Assembly (NCBI RefSeq): GCF_015278315.1 | Contig: NZ_JADIJE010000001.1 | Location: 62,001 to 126,000 of the forward strand | DNA from: Microbacterium ureisolvens | Lineage (GTDB): Bacteria > Actinomycetota > Actinomycetes > Actinomycetales > Microbacteriaceae | DNA length: 64,000 bases | Direction of reading: 5' to 3' | Shown: positions 26,751 through 35,064 of the stretch, in pieces | Layout: every line of letters begins with the position of its first letter | Numbering within the stretch: position 1 is the first letter of the stretch | Notes under the pieces: generated by a model | What the model was told of the DNA's origin: nothing | The model's database searches: none | Seen by the model: only the letters and a program-made list of their open reading frames with translations | Program-made: the position numbers and the translations under genes

Positions 26751-26770
26751 TCCTATAGGAAATTGGATCG
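26751..26770. promoter_or_regulatory. candidate GntR operator, copy 2 (ATCCTATAGGAAATTGGATC)
   Basis: The site carries the same palindromic core TCCTATAGGA (26752-26761) as at 22946, about 32 bases upstream of the kinase ATG. The rest of the 26720-26828 gap shows no gene. Confidence 0.72.
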
Positions 26771-26828
26771 ATGTCCAGGAGTGACGCTGGTGCGGGGGAC
26801 GATCGACGCCCGGTCGCGCTCCGAAGGG

Positions 26829-28652
26829 TCAGTGCTGCGCGGAGTCGCCCTCCTCGCGCCGGTCAGCCTCGGACTCCGGATCATCCGTCACTCGGTCCTC
26901 GGTGGCCTCGGGCTGCGCGGCCGCGGACTCCGCGACGTCGGCGCCGTGCCCCTGGGGCTCGGCAACCTCGTGGCCGGCGGTCTCCGGCTCCGCGACCTCG
27001 ACGGCGTCCCACTCAGGCTCGGCCGCCTCAGGCTCGGCCGCCTGAGGCTCGGCCTTCTCAGGCTCGGCCACCTCAGACTCGACCCCCTCAGGCTCGGCCG
27101 CCTCGTGCGTGTCCTCCTCGAGCTCGGCGACCTCGGACTCGACGACCTCTGGTGCGACCGTCTCGGCGGTCTCGGCCGGGGCGGGTGCGGCATCCGTCTC
27201 CGCGTCGGAGTGCTCCCCGACCACCTTCGCCGCGGCCGCGGCGAGCGCCGTCTCGGGGCGGATGAGCTCCTTCACCTCGGCCATGAAGCTCATGAGCTGA
27301 TGCTGCTGCCAGCGCAGCTGGCGGGTGCGGTCCTCGGCGTCGCGCAGCACCGCCTGCGAGTGGGTCGTGACGAGGTCGATGATGCGCTCGGCCTTCACGT
27401 GCGCCTGCTCGAGGTGCTCGCGCGCGCGCAGCTGCGCGTCGGCCTCGATCTGCTGCGACTGCGCGCGCATGAGGCGCTCGAAGTCCTCGGCCTTCACCGA
27501 CACGCGCTGCGCGTGCTCGAGCGACGCTGAGACCTGCTCGTTGGCGTCCTGCGTGATGCGCTCGGCGTGCGCGACCGCCTGGTTGTGCAGCACCAGGAAC
27601 TCCTGGTGCGCATCGTCCTGGCGGCGGGTGAGGGATGCCTCGAACTCGAGCGCCCGCAACCGCAGCTCGCGGACCGCCTCCTCGGCCTCGGCGCGGTCGC
27701 GGGCCGTCTCGCGGGCGACGGTCGAGCGCAGCACGGCCGCGCCTTTCTCTGCCTCGGAGCGGATCGCGGCGGCCTCGCGCTCGGCCTGCGAGATCTTTTC
27801 GGCCGCGTGCGCGGCCTCGCGCTCGATGCGCGCCTCGTGCGCCGTCAGCTCGGTGTCGATCTTGAGGCGCACCTGCTGGGCGTCGTGCTGCGCCTGCGAG
27901 ATGATCCCGTCGGCCTCGGCCTGCGCCGACGACCGGCGGTTCGCGATCTCTTCGCGCGCGGCCTCGAGCAGGCGATCGCCCTGGATGGTCGCATTACGGA
28001 TGAGCAGGCTGGCCTGATCCTCGGCGACGCGCAGCACCTCTTCGAACTTCTGGCGGTTCGGCGACTCGGTGGTGGCGCCGACGAGCTCGTCGCTCAGCGT
28101 CTGGATGCGCTGCTCGGCGTCGGCGAGCTTCGCGTTCGCGACCTCGAGCTCGCCCTGCAGCCGCTGGGCGGTGTCGCCGTCCTGCTCGCGCGCGGCCGAG
28201 GCCTCGGCCGCGACGCGCTCGATCTCCGCGCGGCGGGCCGACTCCGCCTCGGCGAGGGCGGCCTCGAGCCGCTCGATCTCGTTCTGACGGGCCTCGAGTG
28301 CGGCGTCGATCTCGGCCTGGCGGGCGGCGATCGCCGCGTCGATCTCGGCCTGGCGTCGCTCTGCGGCGGCCTGCAGCTCAGCCTCGAGGCGCTCCGCCTT
28401 CGCCCGGCTCTGCGCGACGGCGGCACCTGCGCGACGCTGATGCTGCTTCAGCTGCGCGACCTCGTCGGTCGCGGCGCGCACGCGCGCGTCGAGGCCCGCG
28501 ATCGCGGCATCCACCTCGTCCTTGTCGTAGCCGCGGAAGGTCGTGGTGAAGCCCGACCCGAAGGCGGTCACCGCCGTGTCGCCGATGAGGTTGTCGAACG
28601 GGGTCGGGTCGTCCTGGCCCGGGCTTCCGGCGCTCACGGCGTGGTCGGACAT
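26829..28652 (-). CDS. large coiled-coil protein with an N-terminal DivIVA-like motif
   Basis: This 607-residue protein starts at 28652 (MSDHAVSAGSPGQ). FTTTFRGYDKDEVDAAI near residues 35-51 is the membrane-binding DivIVA-type motif. A very long Ala/Glu/Arg/Gln-rich coiled coil follows to about residue 470, including near-tandem QAEIDAAIAAR-like heptad repeats. The C-terminal quarter is a low-complexity acidic tail built from repeated AEPE-type words. In actinobacteria such proteins scaffold polar growth or septation. It is cytoplasmic and peripheral to the membrane. It differs from canonical DivIVA/Wag31 in length and tail, so it is probably a paralogue. Confidence 0.8.
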   Translation of the reverse strand: MSDHAVSAGSPGQDDPTPFDNLIGDTAVTAFGSGFTTTFRGYDKDEVDAAIAGLDARVRAATDEVAQLKQHQRRAGAAVAQSRAKAERLEAELQAAAERRQAEIDAAIAARQAEIDAALEARQNEIERLEAALAEAESARRAEIERVAAEASAAREQDGDTAQRLQGELEVANAKLADAEQRIQTLSDELVGATTESPNRQKFEEVLRVAEDQASLLIRNATIQGDRLLEAAREEIANRRSSAQAEADGIISQAQHDAQQVRLKIDTELTAHEARIEREAAHAAEKISQAEREAAAIRSEAEKGAAVLRSTVARETARDRAEAEEAVRELRLRALEFEASLTRRQDDAHQEFLVLHNQAVAHAERITQDANEQVSASLEHAQRVSVKAEDFERLMRAQSQQIEADAQLRAREHLEQAHVKAERIIDLVTTHSQAVLRDAEDRTRQLRWQQHQLMSFMAEVKELIRPETALAAAAAKVVGEHSDAETDAAPAPAETAETVAPEVVESEVAELEEDTHEAAEPEGVESEVAEPEKAEPQAAEPEAAEPEWDAVEVAEPETAGHEVAEPQGHGADVAESAAAQPEATEDRVTDDPESEADRREEGDSAQH

Positions 28653-28869
28653 CGGTGTTCTCCGCTTCTGGCTTGCTGTGTCGGCGAGAGCGCTCGGCGG
28701 AGGCGTGCGTCGCCGGGCCCGCCGCGGCGGCGAACGTGTCGCCGCGCGCGCGAGCAGCGGTGGCCGCACCGTCCTCGACGACACCGGGGGGTTGTGTCGC
28801 AGGTGACTGCGCATCGGGGTGACTGAACCATACCTCCCCCGGCGGTGTCCGCGAAACGCGGCCCGGAGG

Positions 28870-30783
28870 TCAGTCCCCGGCGAGCCAGGCGCGGTACGCG
28901 TCGAACGACGAAGCCCGCCCGAGGAACGCCTCCACGAGGTCGCGCGCATCGCGCGATCCGCCCCGTTCGAGCACCTCGGTGCGGTAGCGCTGCGCGGCCA
29001 CCGGGTCCATCAGGCCGTCCGCGAATCCGCTCAGCAGGTCGCGCGCGATCACGAGGCTCCACTGGTAGGTGTAGTAACAGGCGCCGTACCCGGTGAGGTG
29101 CCCGAAGCCGGCATAGGAGTGGAGTCCGTTCAGCGGCTGTACGGGGCTCGTGGTGGCGTACAGGCGCTCGGTCTCGGCCTGCAGGTCGGCCGGGCGGTCG
29201 ACGTGCAGGTGGTACGAGACGTTCGCGTGACCCAGCTGCCGGCGCACCTCCAGGGCGCGGCCGAACGCGTCGGCCGTCCGCATGCGCTCCACCAGGTCGG
29301 CCGGGATCGGTTCGCCGTCGTCGTCGGCGCTGAACGAGGCCAGGACCCCCGCATCCCACGCCCACTCCTCCAGGAGCTGGCTCGGCGCCTCGACGAAGTC
29401 CCATTCGGTCGACACACCGCTGAAGCGGGCGAACCGCTGACGTCCGCCGAGGATGTCGTGCACGAGATGCCCGAACTCGTGGAAGAAGGTCACGACCTCG
29501 TCGTGCTCGAGCTTGCCGCGCGAGAAGTTGCACAGCAGCGTCGCCTCGGGGAGCACGCGTCCGGTCACGCCCGGGGCCAGCGGAAAGCACGCGGCGTGGT
29601 TGAACTTGCCTTCGCGCGGGTGGAGGTCCAGGTGGATGCGGCCGAGACGTTCGCCGTCACGCACGACGTCGAACGTCCGGACGTCGTCGTGCCAGGCGGG
29701 CGCGTCGACCGGGACGTACTCGACGTCGAGGAGGCGACCGGTGACGTCGAGCACGCCGCCGACGACGCGTTCGAACGGGAAGTACGACCGGACGAGCTGG
29801 GCATCGACGTCGTACTGCTCCCGCTTGATCGCGCTCAGGAGGTACCAGAAGTCGGCCGTGCTGACGGCGTCGGCATCGGGGACGTCGCGGCGCAGCCGCT
29901 CCAGCAGGAGCGGGTACTGGGCCTCGGCGGCGTCGCGCGAGGCCTCGTCGAGTCGAGCGAGGAACGCCGGGATCTCGGCGCCCCCGCCGATCATGCGGGT
30001 CTCGGTCTCGTAGTCGGCCCAGTCCGGGTAGCCCAGCAGGCGGGCGCGCTCGGCGCGCACCTCCAGCAGCTCCGCGAGCACGGAATCGTTGTCGGGCCAC
30101 GCGAGGTCGTTGTAGGCGCTGAGCAGAGCGACACGCGTCGCCCGGTCGGTGGCGTACTCGCGGATCGGCATGAGGTCGGGGTAATCGGTCGACAGAGTGA
30201 CCCGACCGTCTTCGCCCACCGGATGCCCGTCGATGAAGTCCTGCGGCATGCCCGCGAGGGCGTCGGCTGCGACGGTGATCTCCCGGCGCCCGTCGCGGAT
30301 GTTGCGTGAGAAGGTCAGCGACAGCTCGGTGTCGCGGTCTGAGAGCTGCCGGGCCCGCTCGCGTCCTTCGTCGTCGAGCCCGACGCCCCCGCGACGGAAG
30401 TCGCGCAGGAGGTGCGCGAGCAGCCGCGCCTGGTCGTCGTCGAGCCCGTCGCCCTCGGCGTCCGCGAAGGACGCCCACAGCTCGCGATCGAGCAGACGGG
30501 CGGCCGACACCGACTCCACTGCCTGCACCTGCGCCTCGGCGGTCTCGCGCACCGCTGCGTCGGGGTGCGCCTCGCTGAGGACGTACGCCTCGCTCAGCGC
30601 CTCGGCCAGCGCGATGTCGGCGTCGTTCCACAGCTCGAGACGCTCTGCCGTGGTCAGCGCGCGCTCGGCCTTCAGGCGCGCATCGATCTCGGCGACGCGG
30701 GCGAGGCGCTCGGCCGGGCGCTCGGCGGCGAAGGCCGCCCACCCGGCGGCCTCGGACGGGAAGGGCAGGGGTTCGGCGGTCAC
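28870..30783 (-). CDS. M3-family metallopeptidase (oligopeptidase / Dcp type)
   Basis: This 637-residue cytoplasmic zinc peptidase degrades short peptides. The HEFGH motif is at residues 435-439, and the thimet-oligopeptidase block ATLLCNFSRGKLEHDEVVTF precedes it. The downstream Glu region and the substrate loop GLHSYAGFGHLTGYGACYYTY are present. The start is GTG 30783. A TAGGCT hexamer 7 nt upstream (30791-30796 on the minus strand) points to a leaderless mRNA. Length fits the family. Confidence 0.93.
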   Translation of the reverse strand: MTAEPLPFPSEAAGWAAFAAERPAERLARVAEIDARLKAERALTTAERLELWNDADIALAEALSEAYVLSEAHPDAAVRETAEAQVQAVESVSAARLLDRELWASFADAEGDGLDDDQARLLAHLLRDFRRGGVGLDDEGRERARQLSDRDTELSLTFSRNIRDGRREITVAADALAGMPQDFIDGHPVGEDGRVTLSTDYPDLMPIREYATDRATRVALLSAYNDLAWPDNDSVLAELLEVRAERARLLGYPDWADYETETRMIGGGAEIPAFLARLDEASRDAAEAQYPLLLERLRRDVPDADAVSTADFWYLLSAIKREQYDVDAQLVRSYFPFERVVGGVLDVTGRLLDVEYVPVDAPAWHDDVRTFDVVRDGERLGRIHLDLHPREGKFNHAACFPLAPGVTGRVLPEATLLCNFSRGKLEHDEVVTFFHEFGHLVHDILGGRQRFARFSGVSTEWDFVEAPSQLLEEWAWDAGVLASFSADDDGEPIPADLVERMRTADAFGRALEVRRQLGHANVSYHLHVDRPADLQAETERLYATTSPVQPLNGLHSYAGFGHLTGYGACYYTYQWSLVIARDLLSGFADGLMDPVAAQRYRTEVLERGGSRDARDLVEAFLGRASSFDAYRAWLAGD

Positions 30784-30847
30784 CCTTGCGAGCCTAGGGG
30801 GCGCCGCCGACGCTTGGCGAGCATCAACTCGGGTCGCGCCCCGCTCG

Positions 30848-31435
30848 TCAGCGAAGGGCTCCGACGCTCGCGAGCGCCATGCGCACGAGGGTGCCGCGTC
30901 CGCCTTCCATCTCGGCCGAGAGGGCGTCGGATGCCGCCTCCTCCGGCGTCAGCCACGTCACCTCGAGTGCGTCCTGGCGGGGCTCGCACGTGCCGGTGAC
31001 AGGCACGACGAAGGCGAGCGACACCGCGTGCTGGCGATCGTCGTGATAGGCGCTGACGCCGGGCAGCGGGAAGTACTCCGCCACCGTGAACGGCGTCGGC
31101 TGCGGCGGCAGCAGCGGGAAGGCCATCGGACCGAGGTCGTTCTCGAGGTGCCGGAACAGCGCATCCCGCACGGTCTCGCCGTACCGCACGCGGCCCGACA
31201 CGATGGTGCGGGAGATCTCGCCGACCGGCGTCGCCCGCAGCAGGATCCCCACCTGCGTGACCTGCCCCATGCCGTCGGTGCGCACCGGCACGCCCTCGAC
31301 GTACAGCATCGGCAGGCGCCGCCGGGCCTCTTCGAGCTCGATGTCGCTCAGCCACGCGGGGTTCGAGATGTTCCCGGCCGGCGGGCCGAACGGCTCGTCG
31401 CCCGCAGGTTCGGGGTCTGGAGTGCGCACGGACAT
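30848..31435 (-). CDS. DUF4916 / NUDIX hydrolase-family protein
   Basis: This 195-residue protein starts at ATG 31435, with a TATACA -10 six bases upstream (31442-31447, minus strand), so it is probably leaderless. NPAWLSDIELEEARRRLPMLYVEGVPVR and the later SGRVRYGETVRDALFRHLENDLGP resemble actinobacterial NUDIX-fold proteins annotated DUF4916. A canonical REUxEE NUDIX box is not evident, so diphosphatase activity is doubtful. It is the next gene upstream of the alpha/beta hydrolase on the opposite strand. Confidence 0.8.
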   Translation of the reverse strand: MSVRTPDPEPAGDEPFGPPAGNISNPAWLSDIELEEARRRLPMLYVEGVPVRTDGMGQVTQVGILLRATPVGEISRTIVSGRVRYGETVRDALFRHLENDLGPMAFPLLPPQPTPFTVAEYFPLPGVSAYHDDRQHAVSLAFVVPVTGTCEPRQDALEVTWLTPEEAASDALSAEMEGGRGTLVRMALASVGALR

Positions 31436-31521
31436 GCCTCTTGTATACCCCGCGGGAGCCGCCGACCACGAGGTCGGCACGACCCTCACCGGCTGTCGGG
31501 CCTGCGTGCCAGGATGAGGGC

Positions 31522-32193
31522 ATGCCGGAAGCACTCGTCCTCGACGCCGACGCGGTGCTGTGGTCGACCGAGCGCGATGCCCTGGACGACCGCCACCTGC
31601 TGCTGCTCCTGCACGGCTACGGCGCCGACGAACACGACCTCTATCCGCTCCGCTCCTACCTGCCCGAGAAGTTCGCCGTCGCGAGTCTGGCGGCACCGCT
31701 CGCGCCGCCGTGGCCCGCGCCAGGCCGTTCCTGGTATCCGATCGAGGGGCTCGAGAGCCGCGACCCCTCGCACGTGACGCGGGCGGCCGAGGCGGTGATC
31801 GCGTGGGTCGACGCGCACGCGCAGGGCGCGGCATCCGTCGGTCTTCTCGGGTTCTCGCAAGGTGCCGCGGTGTCGCTGCAAGCCATGCGGCTCGATCCTG
31901 AGCGTTTCGCCTTCGCGGTGAATCTGTCGGGCTACGTCACGCCGGGCGACCTGCCGCGCGACGCCGAGCTCGCCGAGCTGCGGCCGCCCGTCTTCTGGGG
32001 GCGGGGCACGAACGACGACGTGATCCCCGGCTTCCTCGTCGAGTACACGACGCAGTGGCTTCCGGAGCGGGTCGACCTCAGCGGCCGCGTATACCCCGGC
32101 CTCACGCACAGCGTCTCGGAGCAGGAGCTCGACGACGTCCGCATCTTCCTCGACAAGCGTCTCGACGACCTCGAGGCCGCCCCCGCGGGCTGA
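31522..32193 (+). CDS. alpha/beta hydrolase, phospholipase/carboxylesterase family
   Basis: This 223-residue serine hydrolase has the oxyanion-hole HGYGADEHD (31-39), nucleophile S112 in GFSQG, Asp in GTNDDVIPG and His in GLTHSVS. It matches the small carboxylesterase/lysophospholipase family in order and length and has no signal peptide. A CAGGAT hexamer six bases before ATG 31522 may be its -10. The natural ester is unknown. Confidence 0.9.
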   Translation: MPEALVLDADAVLWSTERDALDDRHLLLLLHGYGADEHDLYPLRSYLPEKFAVASLAAPLAPPWPAPGRSWYPIEGLESRDPSHVTRAAEAVIAWVDAHAQGAASVGLLGFSQGAAVSLQAMRLDPERFAFAVNLSGYVTPGDLPRDAELAELRPPVFWGRGTNDDVIPGFLVEYTTQWLPERVDLSGRVYPGLTHSVSEQELDDVRIFLDKRLDDLEAAPAG

Positions 32194-32325
32194 GCCTCGT
32201 CATCAGTCGGCTTCGCCGGCTCCCCCGCAAGGCCCAGACCGACGCGCGACGCAGAGCGCTCTGGTCACGCTCAGCGTCGTCCGCTATGGTGGCTGACGGC
32301 CTTGTCCCCTCCGTGAGGAACTCCC

Positions 32326-32355
32326 TTGAAGCTGATCGACGCGACCGCGCTGTAA
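32326..32355 (+). CDS. uORF leader peptide of the ABC-F gene
   Basis: The nine-codon ORF TTG-AAG-CTG-ATC-GAC-GCG-ACC-GCG-CTG-TAA encodes MKLIDATAL. It is preceded by GAGGA (32315-32319) at a good distance. It ends immediately before the first of two mutually exclusive hairpins. It is far below any ORF cutoff but matches the leader peptides used for ribosome-stalling induction of antibiotic-resistance ABC-F genes. Confidence 0.65.
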   Translation: MKLIDATAL

Positions 32356-32357
32356 TC

Positions 32358-32415
32358 GCGCTGCTCCGTCGACTCTCGACGCGCCAGCGCTTCTGATAAC
32401 CGCGCTGCTCGTCGA
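32358..32415 (+). promoter_or_regulatory. attenuator with two mutually exclusive hairpins
   Basis: Hairpin 1 pairs GCGCTG (32358-32363) with CAGCGC (32385-32390) and CGTCGA (32367-32372) with TCGACG (32376-32381). Hairpin 2 reuses TCGACG (32376-32381) and CAGCGC (32385-32390), pairing them with CGTCGA (32410-32415) and GCGCTG (32402-32407). Both cannot form together. GATCGACG inside the uORF (32334-32341) can also pair with CGTCGATC (32410-32417). A further hairpin GTCAG/CTGAC (32471-32487) sits right before the GGAGG of the ABC-F gene. This 306-base gap (32194-32500) is therefore a regulatory leader. A weak -10, TATGGT (32285-32290), lies upstream. Confidence 0.7.
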
Positions 32416-32500
32416 TCCCCGCTTCTCCGCCGCCTCGGCATGCCCGGGCTCGGCTCCGCGGTCCCTCGGCGTCAGCGCTCGACTGACACAGGAGGCCCTC

Positions 32501-34165
32501 ATGCCCGCACACACCCTCACCCCGGCCATCGTCCTGGACCGGGTCTCATTCACCTGGCCCGACGGCACCACCGCGCTCTCGGACCTCTCCGGCTCGTTCG
32601 GCACCGGCCGCACAGGCCTGGTCGGCCGCAACGGTTCCGGCAAGTCCACGCTCATGCGGCTCATCGCCGGGGAGTTCACGCCCTCGGCGGGGCACATCGC
32701 GCGGACAGCGGATGCCGCGTACCTTCCGCAGCGACTCACCCTCGACGTCGACCGGCCCGTGGCCGATCTGCTCGGCGTCGGCGAGACGCTCCGGGCGCTG
32801 CGCGCCATCGAGTCCGGCGACGCCGATCCTCGTCACTTCGACGCGGTCGGCTCGGACTGGGACGTCGAGGCCCGCGCGCACGCCGCGCTGGCCGAGGCCG
32901 GACTGTCTCCCGACATGCTCGAACGCAGCGTCGGGCAGCTCTCGGGCGGCGAAGCGGTGCTCACCGCGATCGCCGGCATCCGTCTGCGCGGCGCGTCCAT
33001 CGCACTGCTGGACGAGCCGACGAACAACCTCGACCGCGAAGCGCGCGCACGTCTGCACGACATGGTGCGCTCGTGGCGCGGCGCGCTCATCGTGGTCAGC
33101 CACGACACCTCGCTGCTGGAGCTGATGGACGACACCGCCGAGCTGTACGCGAACGAGCTGTCGGTCTTCGGCGGCCCGTACTCCGAATGGCGTGCCTGGC
33201 TGGATGCCGAGCAGGGGGCTGCCCGCGACGCCGAACGCGCCGCACGGCAGGCCGTCAAGCGCGAGAAGCGCCAGCGCATCGAGGCCGAGACGACGATCTC
33301 GCGCCGCGCAGCGATGGGGCGGAAGGCGTTCGAGGAGAAGCGCGTGCCGAAGATCATCGCCAACGGCCGGAAGATGGCCGCCGAGGTCTCGGCGGGCAAG
33401 CTCCGCGGCGAGAAGGCCGATCGCGAGGCAGCGGCGCGCGAAGCCCTCGACCTGGCCGAGCGACGCGTGCGCGACGACGACATCGTCAAGATCGACCTGC
33501 CCGACCCGGGTGTTCCGGCCGGCCGGCGCATCGCCACCCTCGGCGACGGCGAGCGCTCGTGGATCATCCAGGGACCCGAGCGCGTGGCGCTGATCGGCGC
33601 CAACGGCGTCGGCAAGACGACGCTGCTGGAGAAGCTGGTCGGGGCCGACCCGCAGAACTCCACGGATGCGAGCGCTCCGGCGCACGTGAACGCGGAACCG
33701 GGCGAACCGGCGCCGGTTCCGTGGAGTTCTGCGCGCGCGCAGCTGCACACGGACCGGGCCGGGTACCTGCCCCAGCGGGTGGACGGACTGGATGACGCGG
33801 CATCCGTCCTCCAGAACATCGCCCCGTCGGCGCCGAACGTCACGATGGTCGAGCTGCGCAACCGGCTCGCGCGGTTCCTCATCCGGGGCGCCGCGGTCGA
33901 GCGTCCGGTCGGGACGCTGTCGGGCGGTGAGCGGTTCCGGGTCGCGCTGGCCCGGCTCATGCTCGCCGATCCGCCGCCGCAGCTGCTCGTGTTCGACGAG
34001 CCGACGAACAACCTCGATCTCGACACGGTCGACCAGCTCGTCGACGCCATCGCCGCCTATCGCGGCGCGGTGCTCGTCGTCAGCCACGACGACGCGTTCC
34101 TCGAGCGCATCGGCGTGGACCTCGTGCTCGAGCTCGATCGCGACGGCGCCCTGCACGAGCGCTGA
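32501..34165 (+). CDS. ABC-F family ATPase, probable ribosome-protection / antibiotic-resistance type
   Basis: This 554-residue soluble protein has two ABC domains and no membrane segments. The first Walker A is GRNGSGKST (42-50), the second GANGVGKTT (about 366-374), with LSGGE signatures in both halves and LLDEPTNNLD / VFDEPTNNLD Walker B motifs. The interdomain linker (about 225-330) is long, basic and helical, as in ABC-F proteins that reach into the ribosomal exit site. ATG 32501 follows AGGAGG. The uORF and switching hairpins ahead of it suggest induction by ribosome-stalling antibiotics. The drug class is not predictable from sequence. Confidence 0.9.
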   Translation: MPAHTLTPAIVLDRVSFTWPDGTTALSDLSGSFGTGRTGLVGRNGSGKSTLMRLIAGEFTPSAGHIARTADAAYLPQRLTLDVDRPVADLLGVGETLRALRAIESGDADPRHFDAVGSDWDVEARAHAALAEAGLSPDMLERSVGQLSGGEAVLTAIAGIRLRGASIALLDEPTNNLDREARARLHDMVRSWRGALIVVSHDTSLLELMDDTAELYANELSVFGGPYSEWRAWLDAEQGAARDAERAARQAVKREKRQRIEAETTISRRAAMGRKAFEEKRVPKIIANGRKMAAEVSAGKLRGEKADREAAAREALDLAERRVRDDDIVKIDLPDPGVPAGRRIATLGDGERSWIIQGPERVALIGANGVGKTTLLEKLVGADPQNSTDASAPAHVNAEPGEPAPVPWSSARAQLHTDRAGYLPQRVDGLDDAASVLQNIAPSAPNVTMVELRNRLARFLIRGAAVERPVGTLSGGERFRVALARLMLADPPPQLLVFDEPTNNLDLDTVDQLVDAIAAYRGAVLVVSHDDAFLERIGVDLVLELDRDGALHER

Positions 34166-34175
34166 CGTCGATCCG

Positions 34176-34277
34176 GGTCGCGGCATCCGCTCCGGCCTGC
34201 GGGTATCCGCCTTTCGCGGTTCCAGAATCGCGAGAGGCGGACCCCCGCCCGGCATGGGAGGAGCGGATGCCGCGACC
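34176..34277. repeat. extragenic inverted repeat D with perfect 18-bp arms
   Basis: GGTCGCGGCATCCGCTCC (34176-34193) and its exact complement (34260-34277) flank a second, partly paired stem with core TTTCGCGGT...ATCGCGA. The arms contain the window-wide octamer GGCATCCG/CGGATGCC. It follows the ABC-F stop by 10 bases and precedes the first PspC gene. Confidence 0.8.
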
Positions 34278-34343
34278 GACCCCCGTCGCGAACCGGGGGC
34301 GTGCACCCGTGCGGTTCAGAGCCCAGGGGCGGAGGATGGAGCC

Positions 34344-34526
34344 ATGAACGCACTCGTCAGACCTCAGCAGGGGCGATGGATCGCGGGCGTCTGCGCCGCC
34401 GTCGCCAACCGGTTCGGGTGGAACGTCACCCTCGTCCGCATCCTCACCGTGGCGGCCGTCGTCTTCTTCGGCCTGTCGCTGTGGATCTACGTCCTCCTCT
34501 GGCTGCTCGTCCCCTCCGAGCGCTGA
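34344..34526 (+). CDS. PspC-domain mini-protein 1
   Basis: This 60-residue membrane protein begins MNALVRPQQGRWIAGVCAAVANRFG, the PspC domain pattern, followed by one long hydrophobic segment (about 33-57). PspC domains sense or respond to membrane stress; in actinobacteria such short stand-alone forms are common and uncharacterised. A tandem paralogue of identical length starts at 34645. Confidence 0.85.
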   Translation: MNALVRPQQGRWIAGVCAAVANRFGWNVTLVRILTVAAVVFFGLSLWIYVLLWLLVPSER

Positions 34527-34555
34527 CCCCCCGCCGCGCCTTCCGTCGCGGCGTG

Positions 34556-34604
34556 CGGATCCGGTATTTCGCGGTGCAGTGATCGCGGAAGGGCTGGATC
34601 CGCG
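34556..34604. repeat. extragenic inverted repeat E, related to D
   Basis: GCGGATCC (34556-34563) and GGATCCGC (34597-34604) enclose TTTCGCGGTGCAGTGATCGCGG, whose core closely matches the core of repeat D (TTTCGCGGT, CAG, ATCGCG). Each copy precedes a PspC mini-protein gene. Confidence 0.7.
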
Positions 34605-34644
34605 CCCCCTGGTGCGCGCATGCCCGCCGCGCCATGATGAACCC

Positions 34645-34827
34645 ATGCAACGGCTGGTCCGTCCCAAGCGCGGTCGCATGCTCGCCGGCGTCTGCCAGGG
34701 CATCGCCGACCGCTTCGGGTGCAGCGTGATCCCGGTGCGCGTGCTCACGGTCGCCGCGACCGTGTTCTTCGGCGTCTCGATCCTGATGTACCTGCTGCTG
34801 TGGATCCTCATGCCCGACGAGCACTGA
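34645..34827 (+). CDS. PspC-domain mini-protein 2
   Basis: This 60-residue paralogue of the 34344 gene begins MQRLVRPKRGRMLAGVCQGIADRFG and has the same single membrane segment and charged tail (PDEH versus PSER). The ATG at 34645 is chosen by alignment with its twin; an upstream in-frame ATG exists at 34579. Gene and upstream inverted repeat appear to have been duplicated together. Confidence 0.85.
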   Translation: MQRLVRPKRGRMLAGVCQGIADRFGCSVIPVRVLTVAATVFFGVSILMYLLLWILMPDEH

Positions 34828-34833
34828 CCCGGA

Positions 34834-35064
34834 TCAGGGCTTCTTCGGATCCTTCGTCTGGCCGGGGGCGCTGCCGCTGCGGCCGGGGCTGGTCGAGGAT
34901 GCTTCGTCCTCCTCTGCCGGCGGCTCACTCCGGGCGGGCTCCGCGACCAGACCGCCCAGCGCGAACGTGCTCGCGCGGCGGCTGAAGCGGCGGGTGAGCG
35001 CCGGATTGGTGCGGCGGGTGAGCGGCGCCGTGGTCTCTGGCGCGCTGGAGGGCGTCGGGTCCAT
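34834..35064 (-). CDS. small basic/disordered hypothetical protein
   Basis: This 76-residue ORF starts at ATG 35064 after GAGGA and is divergent from the Lhr helicase. It has a basic middle (RRTNPALTRRFSRRAS, about 17-32) and a Ser/Pro/Glu-rich C-terminus (about 45-76), with no hydrophobic segment, so it is probably intrinsically disordered. The good ribosome site and placement support a real gene. I recognise no family. Confidence 0.55.
   Translation of the reverse strand: MDPTPSSAPETTAPLTRRTNPALTRRFSRRASTFALGGLVAEPARSEPPAEEDEASSTSPGRSGSAPGQTKDPKKP

Noticed and set aside
26999-27140. Repetitive DNA in the C-terminal part of the coiled-coil gene as a mobile element
   Set aside because: It is in-frame low-complexity coding for Ala/Glu/Pro words, with no terminal repeats or transposase.
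28653-28869. A small gene between the DivIVA-like and M3 genes
   Set aside because: No ORF with a ribosome site or sensible composition; probably promoter region.
32286-32396. 36-codon ORF from ATG 32286 across the ABC-F leader
   Set aside because: It has no Shine-Dalgarno and covers the hairpin; the nine-codon TTG uORF with GAGGA fits better.
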